Of a stretch of DNA of 64,000 nt, positions 23,979 to 35,831 are shown in pieces (position 1 is the first letter of the stretch; each line of letters opens with the position of its first letter). The notes beneath the pieces were generated by a model. The model saw only the letters and a program-made list of their open reading frames with translations. It was not told where the DNA came from and searched no databases. The DNA comes from Rhizophagus irregularis (lineage: Eukaryota; Glomeromycota; Glomeromycetes; Glomerales; Glomeraceae), in NCBI RefSeq assembly GCF_026210795.1, contig NC_089456.1, forward strand, positions 622,501 through 686,500. The letters run 5' to 3'. The position numbers were made by a program, and so were the translations under genes.

Positions 23979-24758
23979 TGTTAATCCATAACAATAATAA
24001 AATTATAAGTATACTAGAATGGGCATTACTTTTAATACTGTGTATGTATATTGTTATCATGTGAAACATAATAACATTTAAACAGAAGATAAAGCTTCTC
24101 AACAATTTGGCTCGAAAAGTAATAAATTTATAAGTTTATTGCTTCGGATGTGAATGTATCTTAGATGCTAAATATTTTTAAACAAGTGTTCTTTAGGGCA
24201 TAAACTAATTACCCACTAAATTGATAGTGATTCCACATGTTTATGTAAAGAAGACAGCCATCTTCGGAAAATACACAGCTTGAACAAATTCGTTTGCTTG
24301 ATTACATTTTATCATATTACAAACATTCTAAGAATATTAAGTAATTTTCTAACCTATAGACTATAGTATAGAGAATTAATTTTAAACATAATGTTAAGGA
24401 AAGTCAAAATTACATTATGCTTAAATAATTGATATTTATTGATTCTTTGATACTTCAAATTAATAAAAATTAATAAAAAAAACTCAAGTTTAATGTATTT
24501 CGCACATAAACTACCATCATATGATAAAAAAAACCTCTTTACTGATGATTAGCACTTCATAAATATAATCACTTTGAATGTCTCCCATAATGGGCTCAAC
24601 AACTTTTTGTGAATAATAAAACATGCTAATTTTGTTTTTTATCTTACCAATGATCTTTTCTCAATTTTAAAACATTCAAATTTCCTCGAAATCACACAAT
24701 CAAAATGTAGCGATTCACTTTTTGAGTAGGGAAGAAAAAAATATATATTTTTACAAAA
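23979..24758. other. Convergent 3' regions of BUD13 and MBF1
   Basis: AT-rich with no coding signal. Probably holds the two 3' untranslated regions and poly(A) signals (AATAATAAAATT just after the BUD13 stop). Confidence 0.5.
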
Positions 24759-25440
24759 CTACTTATGTTTGGGTTCCCCAACTAATAATAAAACAAATAA
24801 ATCATTAATTCAAAAAAAAAAAAGATAAATTTTAAAATCGGACTTATTTATATCTAGTGCTATACTCACTGTTTTTACCGCGCAGCTTAATATTAAGAAT
24901 ATTTTCCAATTTTCCAATTATAGCGGGATTTGGGATAGTTCTGCTCATCTCATAATCATTTATCTTACGAAAATAATAAGTAATTAATAATCAAATGATA
25001 TAAAAAAAGAAAATGTTTTCTGATGTTACTCACAATATTAGCTTTCTCGTTAATCTTTTGGCCGAGTTCTTTTTGTGTTAACCCTTTAGCTTGTCTAGCC
25101 TGTTGAATAGCTTTACCAACTGACAAACTAATTTTTGGTGGCGGAGCTACTTCATTTTCTCGATCAAGCTTGGCTATTTTTTGGTGATCTGTCATAGAAT
25201 GTCCTTTATTGGTACCACCGGTAGCTATAAAAACGAAAAATGTGTTAGTTTAACTTGTTCTTATAAAAAAACAAGAGGAATAATGTATTTAAACAGCCTA
25301 AGAACTGAGCCAGTACCTTTACGTTCTGTACCAACAACAGCACCAGCACGACGAGCTGCATTTATCGCCGCAGCACCTTTAGTAACCTTGGGAACCTCAG
25401 CTCTCTTACGAATAATAGTTTGTTTATCCCAGTCTTCCAT
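24759..25440 (-). CDS. MBF1: Multiprotein bridging factor 1
   Basis: Four exons (25440-25317, 25224-25034, 24963-24870, 24781-24759) give 143 residues. The N-terminus [20 protein letters not shown] is characteristic, and [20 protein letters not shown] precedes the HTH_3 domain ([65 protein letters not shown]). The last exon adds only IGEPKHK, giving the LRGKNIGEP ending that parallels LRGKDIGKP of other MBF1 proteins. It is a conserved coactivator linking TBP to bZIP factors; yeast Mbf1 also limits frameshifting on stalled ribosomes. If the last intron is retained the tail becomes SEYSTRYK. Head-to-head with the CoA-transferase gene over 193 bp. Confidence 0.94.
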
Positions 25441-25633
25441 TTTTATTTTTTAAAAAAAAGTGAAAAACAAGAAAATTGAAACGAGATAGTGGGATATTTA
25501 TATTTTACATACTCGACTAGAAGGTTCTAATCAGCTGTCCATTACGCAATTTTTGTTTATCACACAGCTTATACAACACGTGTTACGCTAAAAATCTATA
25601 AAATGTAGATTTATATCAATTGATTTCTTTAAA

Positions 25634-27467
25634 ATGATGAATCTGATCAATAAAAGACCCGGTTTAGCGTTATCAATTTCAAGAATTCGTTGTAATTTTG
25701 GTCGATATAAATCAGAAATTGCTATCAATTCTAAAGAAATTGAGCAAACACCAAATAACTTACCTTTAGCAGGATATCGTGTTGTCGACCTAACACGTAT
25801 TTTGGGTAAATATTATTATACATTGTACGGAATTTTTAATTTATATGTTAACTTTTTATTATTAAATGCTTCATTAGCTGGTCCTTATTGTACAATGTTG
25901 TTGGGTGATCTTGGGTAAGATATTTTATCTATAATTTCATCTTTTTAATGATTAATATAATTAATCCATTGCTCAGTGCTGAAATAATCAAAGTTGAGAA
26001 CCCCAAACATGGTGACGATTCGCGCACATGGGGTCCTCCATGGGCATATAATAAAGATCTTAATGATAAATCCAGCCCTGAAAGTGCATATTTTCTTGCC
26101 GTTAATAGAAATAAGAAATCTATCACAGTAAATTTTAAAACACAGTTAGGTGCTCAAATAATAAAGGATTTAATAAAAAAAAGTGATATATTAGTAGAAA
26201 ATTACATTCCAGGTAAATTAGATAAATTGGGACTAGGTTATGAAGAATTAAATAAAATTAATCCGAAGTTGATCTATGCTTCGATTACTGGTAAGTTTTA
26301 AAACTTAAATAACTCGCTATGTGACCATTATGTATAATAGGTATAAATTAAAATTGCCATCCTATCTTTTTTTTTAAAAAAAAAATTGTGAAAGGGTATG
26401 GTCAAACAGGCCCCTATGCAAAACGTGCTGGATACGATGTGATTGTTGAAGTATGTATTATTTATTTTTATGTTATTACGATATAAATTTAGTTATTAAT
26501 TTTTGAGGCTAGGCTGAAGCTGGCCTTATGCATATTACTGGTGAAGAAGGTGGCGAACCAGTTAAAGTTGGAGTAGCCATTACGGGTATAAAATAATCCT
26601 CTTAATAACTTAATATGAATATGATTATAAATTAATTTCTATATATTATAGATTTAACAACTGGTATGGAAATTGCAGTATCGAGGTCTTGATATATTAT
26701 TTTACTGAATTGTATATAAAATATAGGACTTTACACGCACGGTGCTATTATGGCGGCACTTATATCAAGAATGCGAACAAATCAAGGACAAAGAATTGAT
26801 TGTTCGTTAATTGAATGTCAAGTTGCTTCGTTAGCAAATATTGGCAGCAATTATCTTATTGCTAATCAAGAAGCAAGTCGGATGGGAACTTCACATATTT
26901 CCATTGTTCCATATCAAAGATTTAAAACAAAAGATAGTTTTATTATAATTGGAGCGGGAAATGATGGACAATTCAAAATTTTATGCAATGCCATTGAAGA
27001 AAGAACTTTATTACAAGATGAAAGATTTAAAACAAATTCAAATCGCGTCAAAAATAGAAAAGAATTGATTGATTTATTACAAAAAAAATTCATTGAAAAA
27101 GATACTGAATATTGGTTATCTGTTTTTTCTGATAAAGGTATTCCATTCGCTCCAATCAATAATATTAAAAAAACCTTTGAGCATCCTCAAGTTATTGCCC
27201 GTGGAATGATTCAAGAAGTTGAACATCCAAAATCTGGAAAGATTAAATTGACAGGTTAGAATTTCCTATATAAATATTGTGTAATTTAGAAAGTTCTTCT
27301 TATGCCTTTATATTATAGGAATACCTGTTAAATATAGCAAAGAAGATCCAAGAATAAGATTACCGCCTCCAACTCTTGGGCAACATACACATGAAGTTCT
27401 GAGTAATATTTTAGGTTATTCTGAGGATAAAATCAAAACTTTGATAGAAGGGCACATTATTAATTAA
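25634..27467 (+). CDS. SUGCT: CaiB/BaiF family CoA-transferase, SUGCT-like
   Basis: About nine exons. An N-terminal basic stretch (LALSISRIRCNFGRYKS) suggests mitochondrial import. The family core follows: LPLAGYRVVDLTRILAGPYC, LLGDLGAEIIKVENPKHGDD (catalytic-type Asp region), SRTWGPPWAY, LAVNRNKKSITVNFK, DILVENYIPGKLDKLGLGYE, YGQTGPYAKRAGYDVIVE, GLYTHGAIMAALISRM, SIVPYQRFKTKDSFIIIGAG and the C-terminal LPPPTLGQHTHEVL. The order and phrases (NYIPGKL, GSIVPYQ-like) fit human SUGCT, which moves CoA from succinyl-CoA to glutarate, so a role in lysine/glutarate catabolism is likely; other family members use formate or oxalate. A 12-nt exon (26652-26663) encodes part of TDLTTG. Confidence 0.9.
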
Positions 27468-27869
27468 ACTCATCATCAATAATACAATATAATATAATAA
27501 GGCAAATTTTTATTTAAAAATGCAATTCATATATATGTTTTTTCTTGAATTAAATAGTAATTAAATAATTTTTATTAAAAATTAAGCTTCTTTAATAGAT
27601 TGTAATATATTAATATGTTAAAATATATATAAAAAATCATAGTTAAATACTAAATTAACTATAATTTTGGTTATTGAAAACTTATAATATACAAAACATT
27701 TCAATAAAAATTGCTTTTATTTTAAGAAAAAATTTATTCGTCGCCTGGAGCGATAAATATTATACGTTGCCTTTATAAAATCACGTGATTTACGATAATA
27801 CTTTATTATTGAATTTTTATATAAGATTATCACTATACATTATCTATATATTATTTAATAAAACAATTA
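27468..27869. other. Spacer after SUGCT-like gene
   Basis: AT-rich 3' region, nothing recognised. Confidence 0.4.
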
Positions 27870-28420
27870 ATCATACTTTACATTTTCCTTACTAGGGCAT
27901 TTAGGAGTATAATGTTCCATTTTATGACATATACCACATTTACATCCTCCAATATTACTGTTTACTTCAATATTATCTTTTTTACAACTAACATTAGTAT
28001 ATTTCCTTTTAATATCCACTTTATTTTCTTTACTAAAAACTTTTAGTCATTTGTTAGGAGGCTACCCTTTACCATAATATACTAATGGATTTTTAATATC
28101 ATTAATATTATATACACATCCATCAGATAATTTTACAACATTATTTGAATTAGTATTTGTTAATTAAGAATCAGCTTCACATTTTGCTTCCTTATCAATT
28201 TTTTTTGTATATAATTTTGAACCTGAATTTTTTGAATATTATTGTAATGTTTAGAAATAAATTTTAATATATTATCATTTTGAGACTTTTGAATACATGC
28301 ATTAATAAAGTATATAGAATTAACATTTTCCTATACTTTGTCTTATAATCATTTTACCAGCATTAGTATAACATAAAATAATGCATTTTAATTTTCTACC
28401 ATCAACTTAAAAAAATGGCA
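27870..28420 (-). pseudogene. Broken C-terminal part of a MULE-type DNA transposase
   Basis: Reverse-strand translation has stops but shows SDGCVYNINDIKNPLVYYGK and PPNK-LKVFSKENKVDIKRK, then GGCKCGICHKMEHYTPKCPS, a C-x2-C-x4-H-x4-C zinc knuckle. This order (linker, RGRPPNKR-like basic box, zinc knuckle) is common at the C-terminus of MULE/FAR1-like transposases. No flanking terminal repeats were found and the DDE part is absent, so it is a decayed fragment. The family assignment is moderate. Confidence 0.5.
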
Positions 28421-28529
28421 GCAAATAATACTATGTAAAACTAATAATAAACATGTACAAAGATGAGTACTATCTTTAAATATAATTATACATTAATAAG
28501 ATTTTGTAACCAACTACACCAAGTTATTA

Positions 28530-28645
28530 TGATTTTTTTCCTTTTTAGATCAATTAACCAATAGGATTGCTGGTAAAATTACTAGTAAATTTGAAATTTT
28601 TTTCAGGGACTTCTATTAGGAATAAGCAGGATTCTGCCATAATAT
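28530..28645. repeat. Diverged relative of the 7.2-kb inverted-repeat element
   Basis: Shares AATTAACCAATAG, ACTAGTAAA-like and AAGCAGGATTCTG phrases with the element at 7205-7455, in the same order. Left end not clear. Confidence 0.4.
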
Positions 28646-28659
28646 TTCATAAGTTTGTA

Positions 28660-28812
28660 ATGTAATATTTTACAACTTTACAAATCATAATATTTTAAAA
28701 GTTCTGTAAATTTTTGAAAAATTGCATTAAGTATAAATATTTGAAGTATTACGCTGTAATATTTCATTATTTTCATAAATTTGTAACTTAAAAGTCCTGT
28801 AAACTTTCCATA
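28660..28812. repeat. Degenerate tandem repeat, left block
   Basis: Units contain TTGAAGTATTACGCTGTAAT, ATTTCATAAGTTTGTAATG and AATATTTTACAACTTTACA, with a period near 105-110 bp. The same units resume at 29672 after an inserted element. Confidence 0.6.
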
Positions 28813-29671
28813 TGGGCTGATTTGTCTACTCTGCATTATTGATTGATTTTCACAATTTTGTTACTTAAAATTGTTTTGTAATACCAAAAAATCATCTGAT
28901 TGATAATCACTTGATTAAATAATAAGTTGAACAAAAATTTACATTTGCAAAACTTAAATTATTAAATGTAAAAGAGCTGTGAAAAACCCCATTTCACTAA
29001 TAAAAAACCCATTTCTCATATATATGGAATTTTTAACATATATTATTAAAAAGTAAGTATATTTTAATAAAATATAAAGTAAAATAAAAATTTATATAGC
29101 CTTAGTAGCTATAAATGTTTATAAAAGTATAATAAAAATATCATATAAAAGATGGTATCATAATAAATATTTTCAAACAATAAAAATAATTATTTTATGT
29201 CAGAGTTTGTATTACCATCTTTAAACGCAAATATATCAAGATTCACTGATCCGTTTTCTATAATTTTAGGTTTGTTGGAAAGCCCTTGTTCTGGACTTTA
29301 TAGGCGAAAAAAGAGCTCACCGATTGAATCATTAGATCCGGAGATATTTACATTTAAAGTTGAGGTACAAACTTTTTAACATGCTTAAATGCAAATATCT
29401 TGGTCTATATGAACGAAAAAAGAGCTTGCCAATTGGATCACTGGATCTGGAGATATTTACGTTTTAAGTTAAGATACAAATTTTTAACATATATAGTAAG
29501 TGCTAAAAATTATATTAATTTAAAAGAAATATTTACCAAATTATAGTATAATAACATTAAATAAAAATTTTTTAATATTCATTTCCAATTTACTGTATAT
29601 TATATAGTATTTTGTATAATAAAAATGTAATAAAATTAATATTTTAATTAAAGGTAGATAAATCAGCCCAT
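28813..29671. mobile_element. Inverted-repeat element inserted in a tandem array
   Basis: ATGGGCTGATTTGTCTAC at the left mirrors GTAGATAAATCAGCCCAT at the right (one mismatch). Uninterrupted neighbouring copies of the host repeat run from ACTTTC straight into AAAAAATTGCAT, so the element split one unit. Inside, a segment of about 85 bp is repeated (29305-29387 and 29410-29493, sharing GAAAAAAGAGCT, CCGGAGATATTTAC-like and TTTTTAACAT). A 60-codon frame at 29197 spans the first copy and is not convincing as a gene. Confidence 0.65.
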
Positions 29672-29950
29672 ATTCAAAAAATTGCATTAAGTGTAAATAT
29701 TTGAAGTATTACGCTGTAATATTTCATAAGTTTGTAATGTAATATTTTACAATTTTTACAGATTATAATATTTTAAAAGTCCCATAAACTTTCAAAAAAT
29801 TGCATAAGTGTAAATATTTGAAGTATTATGCTGTAATATTTCATAAGTTTGTAATATAATATTTTATAACTTTACAGATCATAATAATTTAAAGGTCCTA
29901 TAAACTTACAAAATATTACAAAGATGTAAGTTTACGTAATATTATACCTG
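29672..29950. repeat. Degenerate tandem repeat, right block
   Basis: Two and a half further units of the array (TTGAAGTATTACGCTGTAAT, CATAAGTTTGTAATGTAATA, and a variant with TTATGCTGTAATATTTCATA), spaced about 120 bp. Confidence 0.6.
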
Positions 29951-30249
29951 ATTAAATTTTCTGATGTTACAAATATTCATCTCTTATTGCAATAGCAGCA
30001 AAATTAAATTATAGCTTTAAGTAAAACTGCTACGTAACAACAAAAAGTAAAGAAAATTCTTTTTAATGACAGCAGTATTTATTTGTATAAAAAGTAAAAG
30101 TTTATTGATTTTTCTTTTTTGTAGGCATCTTCTTTTATTTATAATAATTATGATATCTTTACTGCTATTCCTATTGTAACTTCTGGACAAGTGACTTTAA
30201 CTTTACTTATTACTTTTAATACATAAATAGGTTCTAATAAATAACAACA

Positions 30250-30726
30250 CAGCCGAAAAGCGAAAAATCAGGCACCAATCGGTGACTGATTGGCATTTTC
30301 GCCAAATACCGTCACTAATCAGGCAGTTTGCTAACTGAATCCAGTGATCAAAGGAAAAGGTTAAATATATTTCATTGGAATGTCTTTCAACAAGCACGAA
30401 TCTAATGGTAGTAAAATCGCATTTTTAGGATTAATACTTGATGAGAAATTAAGTAAAATATAAAAATAAAATGTATCATTTATATTTTATTTAATATTTT
30501 ATTAACTATTAATCCTAGAGATGCGATTTTACTACCATTAGATTCGTCTTGTTGAGACGATTCCAATGAGCTATATTTCATCCTTTTCTGATCACTGGAT
30601 CAAAAGTTAGCAAACTGCCTGATTGGTGACGGTATTTGGCGAAAATGCCAATCAGTCACCAATCGGTCACCAATCAGGTACCTGATTGGTGACTGATTGA
30701 TGCCTGATTTTTCACTTTTCAACCTG
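30250..30726. mobile_element. Long foldback element
   Basis: Arms of about 200 bp. The left arm runs AAAATCAGGCACCAATCGGT, GCATTTTCGCCAAATACCGT, CAGGCAGTTTGCTAAC, AATCTAATGGTAGTAAAATC; the right arm carries each in reverse order and orientation around a loop near 30440-30500. Outer ends CACAG/CTGTG. The right arm has gained an extra CACCAATCGGT-type unit. A reverse frame at 30203-30397 is an arm translated by chance. Confidence 0.78.
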
Positions 30727-31308
30727 TGCAAATCGATGGATTTCAGCTGAAGTCTAAATGCTTATTAAAGAGGTTGGACAATATTACAAAAGGTAAAAGA
30801 TTCAAAAGAAAAAAACAGAATTTGAATAAAATTATTTCAAATATACAAAACTTTAGTATTGCAAGTTCTACTTTAAAGGAATGTTCTAAAGCTTTAATAC
30901 TCAGTTTTAGACTTTTTTTGCTGAAAAGCTTTTAAGTTCAGATAAGTAAAATATGAAAAAACTACATTTGATGTAATTTGAGTAAAGGTTAAAAGGTATG
31001 TATTTGCTTGAAAACTCTATTTTTCTTTTTAAAAACTTTTTACATTAAAAGTAAAACAATAATTTTTTTACATTGAAGAGAATTTTGCTGAAAATTCATT
31101 ATTAAAAAATAGAGTGTGAGGTACAATAATGAAAAAGTATTATAAAAAATATGTAAAATTGGAAATGAGTTTGAGCATATTCTATCAATTGTAGATTATT
31201 AAAAAAAAAGGTGGTTTACAACTCATTTGTTTTTTCATTGAAATGGTAACTTTATGATATTTTTTTGGCCAATCAGATTATTCATCAGTCTATTAATTGA
31301 AACTACCC
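30727..31308. other. Spacer without recognised features
   Basis: AT-rich; a 69-codon frame at 30726 is Lys/Leu-rich without known domain. Confidence 0.4.
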
Positions 31309-31310
31309 TA

Positions 31311-31507
31311 GTGTACCCAAATAAAAGCACTGGTGGCCAGCATTATGCGGAATTATGCACTGTCACGTGAACAGTACAGTGACAAATAATGTGTGACAAA
31401 TAATTTTTTACCAACTCAAAAAACAGATAATTATAAACAATGAAAACACTGAGGGGCGTGATGATTTTTACATGGTCACGTGACAAGTGATTTTTTTTGG
31501 GTAACGC
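31311..31507. mobile_element. 197-bp MITE, TA-flanked
   Basis: Ends GTGTACCCAAATAAAAGCACT and, reversed, GCGTTACCCAAAAAAAATCACT are next to TA on each side (31309-31310, 31508-31509). Inner TCACGTGA-type motifs also occur on both sides. Non-coding. Confidence 0.68.
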
Positions 31508-31509
31508 TA

Positions 31510-32343
31510 GGCTAGATATCAATTGAGGCGCTCATAATTTGAGATTCATCACGTGAAATTATATCCAATCAGATTATTATCCGCATTCTTTCGTTAAAAA
31601 CGTCAAAGCTGATAGGTTCATGTGGGTTTAAATTTTTCTTAACCGCGCTTGTGCGTTCGCTAATCTGATTTTGCTGATTTGTAGAAAAATTTCCCTCAGA
31701 TGCCTCAGAGCAGAAAAAAGGGAAAATTCTTGCAAATTACCCTTGTGATTTCAAAATATTTAGACAATGTATACATTATTTTATCTGTGCGACATTCTCA
31801 CATCATATGATTACAAAGAAAAAAATTTTATAATCTTCCAATAATTTTCTGCCAAGTCTTTGTACATGGTTTCGCATGTGCTAATCGTGTCACTCAGTTT
31901 CTCTTAACTAAAAAGTTATTGTAAAAAATTGATCATTTTTTGTTCTTTCTTGATAACAAAGAAAATAGAACTTGATAAGAATCGGACTTGTAATTCTGAA
32001 TTTGGAGGATGGAAGAAAATGGCAAAAACTGTAAATGATTTGCAATATATGACCATTTAGAAGGTTGGTGACACATTAAATTTCTAAAGGAGGTGTCGAG
32101 AGTCGGGTTTCATGAAATGAGAGTAAGCAAATAAGGTTGTGTACGCTGTAATAACAATCTTTATGTAACTTCACACAATCAGTGTATCAAATAGTTTATC
32201 TGTGCCTATCAATAGATTATTTATAGTCCTCCTTTGAGCAAATTTTTTTACGATATAGTTTTTCTATAACTATTTCTTTTTTTTTCTTTTAATTTTTAAC
32301 GACTATAGTTTTATACTTATTTCTCTCTCTCGAAATAAATAAA
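31510..32343. other. Upstream region of YOP1-like gene
   Basis: Mixed composition with no frame of note. Pyrimidine-rich TTTCTTTTTTTTTCTTTT followed by TTTCTCTCTCTCG immediately precedes the start codon, a common fungal promoter/leader pattern. Confidence 0.4.
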
Positions 32344-33143
32344 ATGGAAGGTTTTCAAGCTAAACTCAAGTATTATAATGCTCAAGCTGATAAAGAGCTT
32401 TCAAAATATCCACAAATTATTAAACTAGAACAACAAGTCGGTGTTCCAAAAACCTATTTGGCCGCTGGTGTTGTTGGTTTCGTGTCCTTTTTGATCTTTT
32501 TTGATGTTTGGGGACAATTATTGTCAAATCTTATCGGCTGGCTTTATCCTGGTATTATGTTGCGAGAAACTTTATATGAATACTGCGGCAATGTCCTTCG
32601 TGGGAAAAGTATTAAATAATATTTTTTTTTTAGCTTATACTTCATTCAAGGCCATCGAAAGTACGGAAAAATCTGACGATACTCAATGGTTGACATACTG
32701 GTAAAGATTGATTTAGGTTCATTTTTTTTTGATTCCTTGTTTTTGTACTAATAAGCTTTTTTCAGGACTGTATTTGGATTTTTAAATATTATTGAATTCT
32801 TCTCCGACACAATCCTTTACTGGATTCCGTTTTATTACTTATTCAAAACCGTCTTTTTCCTCTGGTAAATTTATAATTCTTTTAATCCTCATTTATATGT
32901 AATATTTAAGATCATTTCTAAATGTTTTTCTTTTTTCCCCTCAATTTAAGGCTTTTCCTTCCTCCCTTCAAAGGTGCACAAGTTCTTTATGCCAAATTTT
33001 TGAGACCATTCCTTATAGCTTATCAAGGCGATGTTGATTCATCTCTCAACAAATTGAAAAGCAAAGTTAATGAGGCCACAAAAGAAGCAATGAACTCTGT
33101 AGTTGATTCTGTATCATCTGATAGATCTGATAAAACTGAGTAA
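32344..33143 (+). CDS. YOP1: YOP1/REEP-type ER-shaping protein (TB2/DP1/HVA22)
   Basis: Four exons (32344-32551, 32634-32700, 32766-32864, 32951-33143) give 188 residues, the usual Yop1 size. Two long reticulon-like hydrophobic hairpins are visible: TYLAAGVVGFVSFLIFFDVW with SNLIGWLYPAYTSFKAIEST, then WLTYWTVFGFLNIIEFFSDT with ILYWIPFYYLFKTVFFLWLF. The conserved PAYxSFKAIES, DDTQWLTYWTVF and LFLPPFKGAQVLYAKFLRPF motifs identify the family. The amphipathic tail (SSLNKLKSKVNEATKEAMNS) should help curve the tubular ER membrane. All introns are GT-AG and lie at conserved motif boundaries. Confidence 0.95.
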
Positions 33144-33380
33144 AATATGTAACTTAAACAACTTTCTATTTAGTTTTATTTTATATTACATAAAATGTTT
33201 TTATAGCTGTATAACCGTTATTTCAATAAAGTAAAAATGTTTGTAAATTTGTACTTGTTTAAGTAGAATGTCACATGATTTAGTTACAATAGTAAATTTG
33301 TGCCACATATTCTTCTGCAATATCATCTCTCGATTATTATTTTTACAATTTGATTCTTTCCGGGATTTCTGTTAAACCAA

Positions 33381-35831
33381 ATGAGTTCAATTTCAGACTC
33401 CAATTCGCTCTCTAATCTAACTATGCTGTCAAATTCCTTGCCAGCTAATAATTCCCACCGAGAATCTTTGATTTTTGATGATTCTTCGAGTCTTGAACAA
33501 CTCGCTTGTCCCATATGTAACGAACAAATGGTCTCCCTCTTACAACTTAATCGTCATTTGGACGACGAGCACATGGATACTTCTATCGACCAAAAAGATG
33601 GCATTATTAAATGGTTTAAAAATGCTCAAAGTACCATTATGAAGCCCCTTTCGAAAACAAAGAATAACATCTCGCAATTAGCTATGAATAAATTTAATGA
33701 ATTTGATATTAACGGGTTGGACAAACAATCCGAATTTGTAACGAAAGCTCATTGGAAACAAGATGTCGAAAATATCGTATGCTCGAACTCCGCTTGTGAA
33801 AAGTCATTGAACATTATAAACGGCAAACACAATTGTCGAAAGTAGTCATCATGATCAAACTCGTGTTCGTTAATCTATTTTTAGCTCCTATTATATTTTT
33901 ATATATAACAGATTGATTGATTCTTATTTCTTTTTTTTCATTTTTTTATAAATAATATAGGTGTGGTGAGTTCTTTTGTGAAGATCATTGTCGTTTATCG
34001 ATGAAATTGAATAGGCAAGCACAACATGATCCTGTCAATGGATATTTCTGCAGAGTATGCGATGATTGTTTTGTTTCTCGAGAAGGTTATTTAGATACTG
34101 AAGGTAATCATATTAAGGAAAGCTTTTCTTAGTATTATAAATCATTCCTAAATTTTTCTATTACCTACTAACAACAATATAGGGGTTACAAGAAGTTGTA
34201 CATCGATATTTATCAAATACCGGACAAAAGGGATTGAAAGAGCACATTTAGAAGGAAACCGGCTCGAACAACGTCTAGAAAAGGTGTGTGATTCATTATT
34301 TTTATTATATATAATGTATATTGTAATGCGTTTGCGTTGGTTTTCCATATATTTACATACTTTGTTTGTCGCATACAGCTTGCCAAAGTGTACATTACGC
34401 AAATTAAACAGGTGAACTCCACCCAAGGAGGATTGGCGCCTCCTTTGACTGCTAAACATCGAAGAAGAGGTAATATTCAACTTCTTTTATTTTATAAATA
34501 TTTATTTATGTTAAAATTGTTTCTTTCAAATTAGTTTCCGAACAGTCAATTGTTAAATGGCAGGACGATGCGTCTGTGACTAATTGCCCGTTATGTAGGT
34601 ATGTAATATGATATTTTTCTCAAATGATTTCATTAATAAAATTTAATCATGTTAAAACTTTCGTTTAGAACATCTTTTGGCAAGATAACTAATCGCAAAC
34701 ATCATTGTCGTCTTTGTGGACGCGTTATTTGTGAAAAATGTTCGTCAAAAATTCCTCTGAATCTAAATAACTATTCAGGTTTGTGCATTACTTAATTTAT
34801 TAATTATTAGAAAGTTTGGACTAATTTGCAAAAATATTTATATATAGAAGTGGCAGATCAAGACTCTATCGGCGAAATTCGCGCCTGTAAGGAGTGTCGT
34901 TCTGCTGTGTTTAGGTATTTAAACAACAGGAAGAATAGAAAAAATATAAGAATTTTCATGTTTTATTAATTTAATGCTCTTGTGTATAGGCGAAAAGAGT
35001 ATAACGAAGAAATAGCAAAGACACCTCCGGTCGTTATGTTATATCAGGTTGATGCTTCGATACTTGTTCATTTTCATTTTTCTTTCCTTCGGTTTGACTA
35101 ATACGTTATCAAATTTAAATTAGAAATTAACGAAAATCAGATCTGCAATTGATTCTACATTACCTAAATTTCAAGACATGCTTATTATGTTAAAGTTGTT
35201 TTTTAATTTCCAATTACCCAATTACGTAGTTTTGATCACTATAAATATCTAAAATTATTTTTTAATTGGTAGGAGTAAAGAAATAATTAATCAAACACAT
35301 GCGGATTATCAATTGGCTGCACGATCACGAAAAGAACTATTGGATAATTTTGCTCAGTTTGACGCGATCAGCAAAAGAATCAATTCGTTGCTTACCTATT
35401 CTGAATCCGAAAGACGTCTTCAATCCAATATTCACTTAGCCGCAAATCAATATCTACAACAAAATATGTTACCACTTTCAGTATTACCAAAAATGTTCAA
35501 AAAGGATCAAACTCAAAATACGAACGGCCAACAATATGGATATTTTGACGATGATGATGATTCGTCTGAAGCTATACCTGCTTTTGCTGCTTTTGCTAAT
35601 GGAAGACCTAGATCACTTTCAATGTCTTCTACCAAATCTGTAAAAGAAGAAGAGCAGCTTCGACAGCAATTAGAAGCATTTTTGGAACAAGAAAAGAGAT
35701 TAGAAGAGTTTATTCAAGAAGCTACTAGAAAAAGAAAATTTGATGATCTAAAGACATTAAAAACTTCGTTAGATGAAATAAAATTGGAAATTGACAAGAA
35801 AAGGAAAGAACTCGGTGATTTATGGCCTTGA
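33381..35831 (+). CDS. VAC1: Vac1/Pep7 (rabenosyn-like) FYVE protein
   Basis: A multi-exon gene of about nine exons. Order of domains: a C2H2-like finger (ACPICNEQMVSLLQLNRHLD, residues ~43-65); a first FYVE finger (CSNSACEKSLNIINGKHNCR then CGEFFCEDHCRLSMKLN and FCRVCDDC) interrupted by an intron at 33843; a second, canonical FYVE finger (CPLCRTSFGKITNRKHHCRL, CGRVICEKCSSKIPLNL, IRACKECRSAVFR); then a coiled-coil C-terminus (EEEQLRQQLEAFLEQEKRLE) ending ELGDLWP. This finger-FYVE-FYVE-coil layout is that of yeast Vac1/Pep7, the PI3P- and Rab5-binding tether for Golgi-to-endosome traffic. The second finger keeps the basic RKHHCR PI3P motif, while the first has GKHNCR. Exon edges near 35045-35310 are the least certain. 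Confidence 0.9.

Noticed and set aside
25181-25453. 90-codon forward frame
   Set aside because: Antisense of MBF1 exons 1-2.
29197-29379. 60-codon frame in the inverted-repeat element
   Set aside because: It spans one copy of an internally duplicated non-coding segment; the second copy has no matching open frame.
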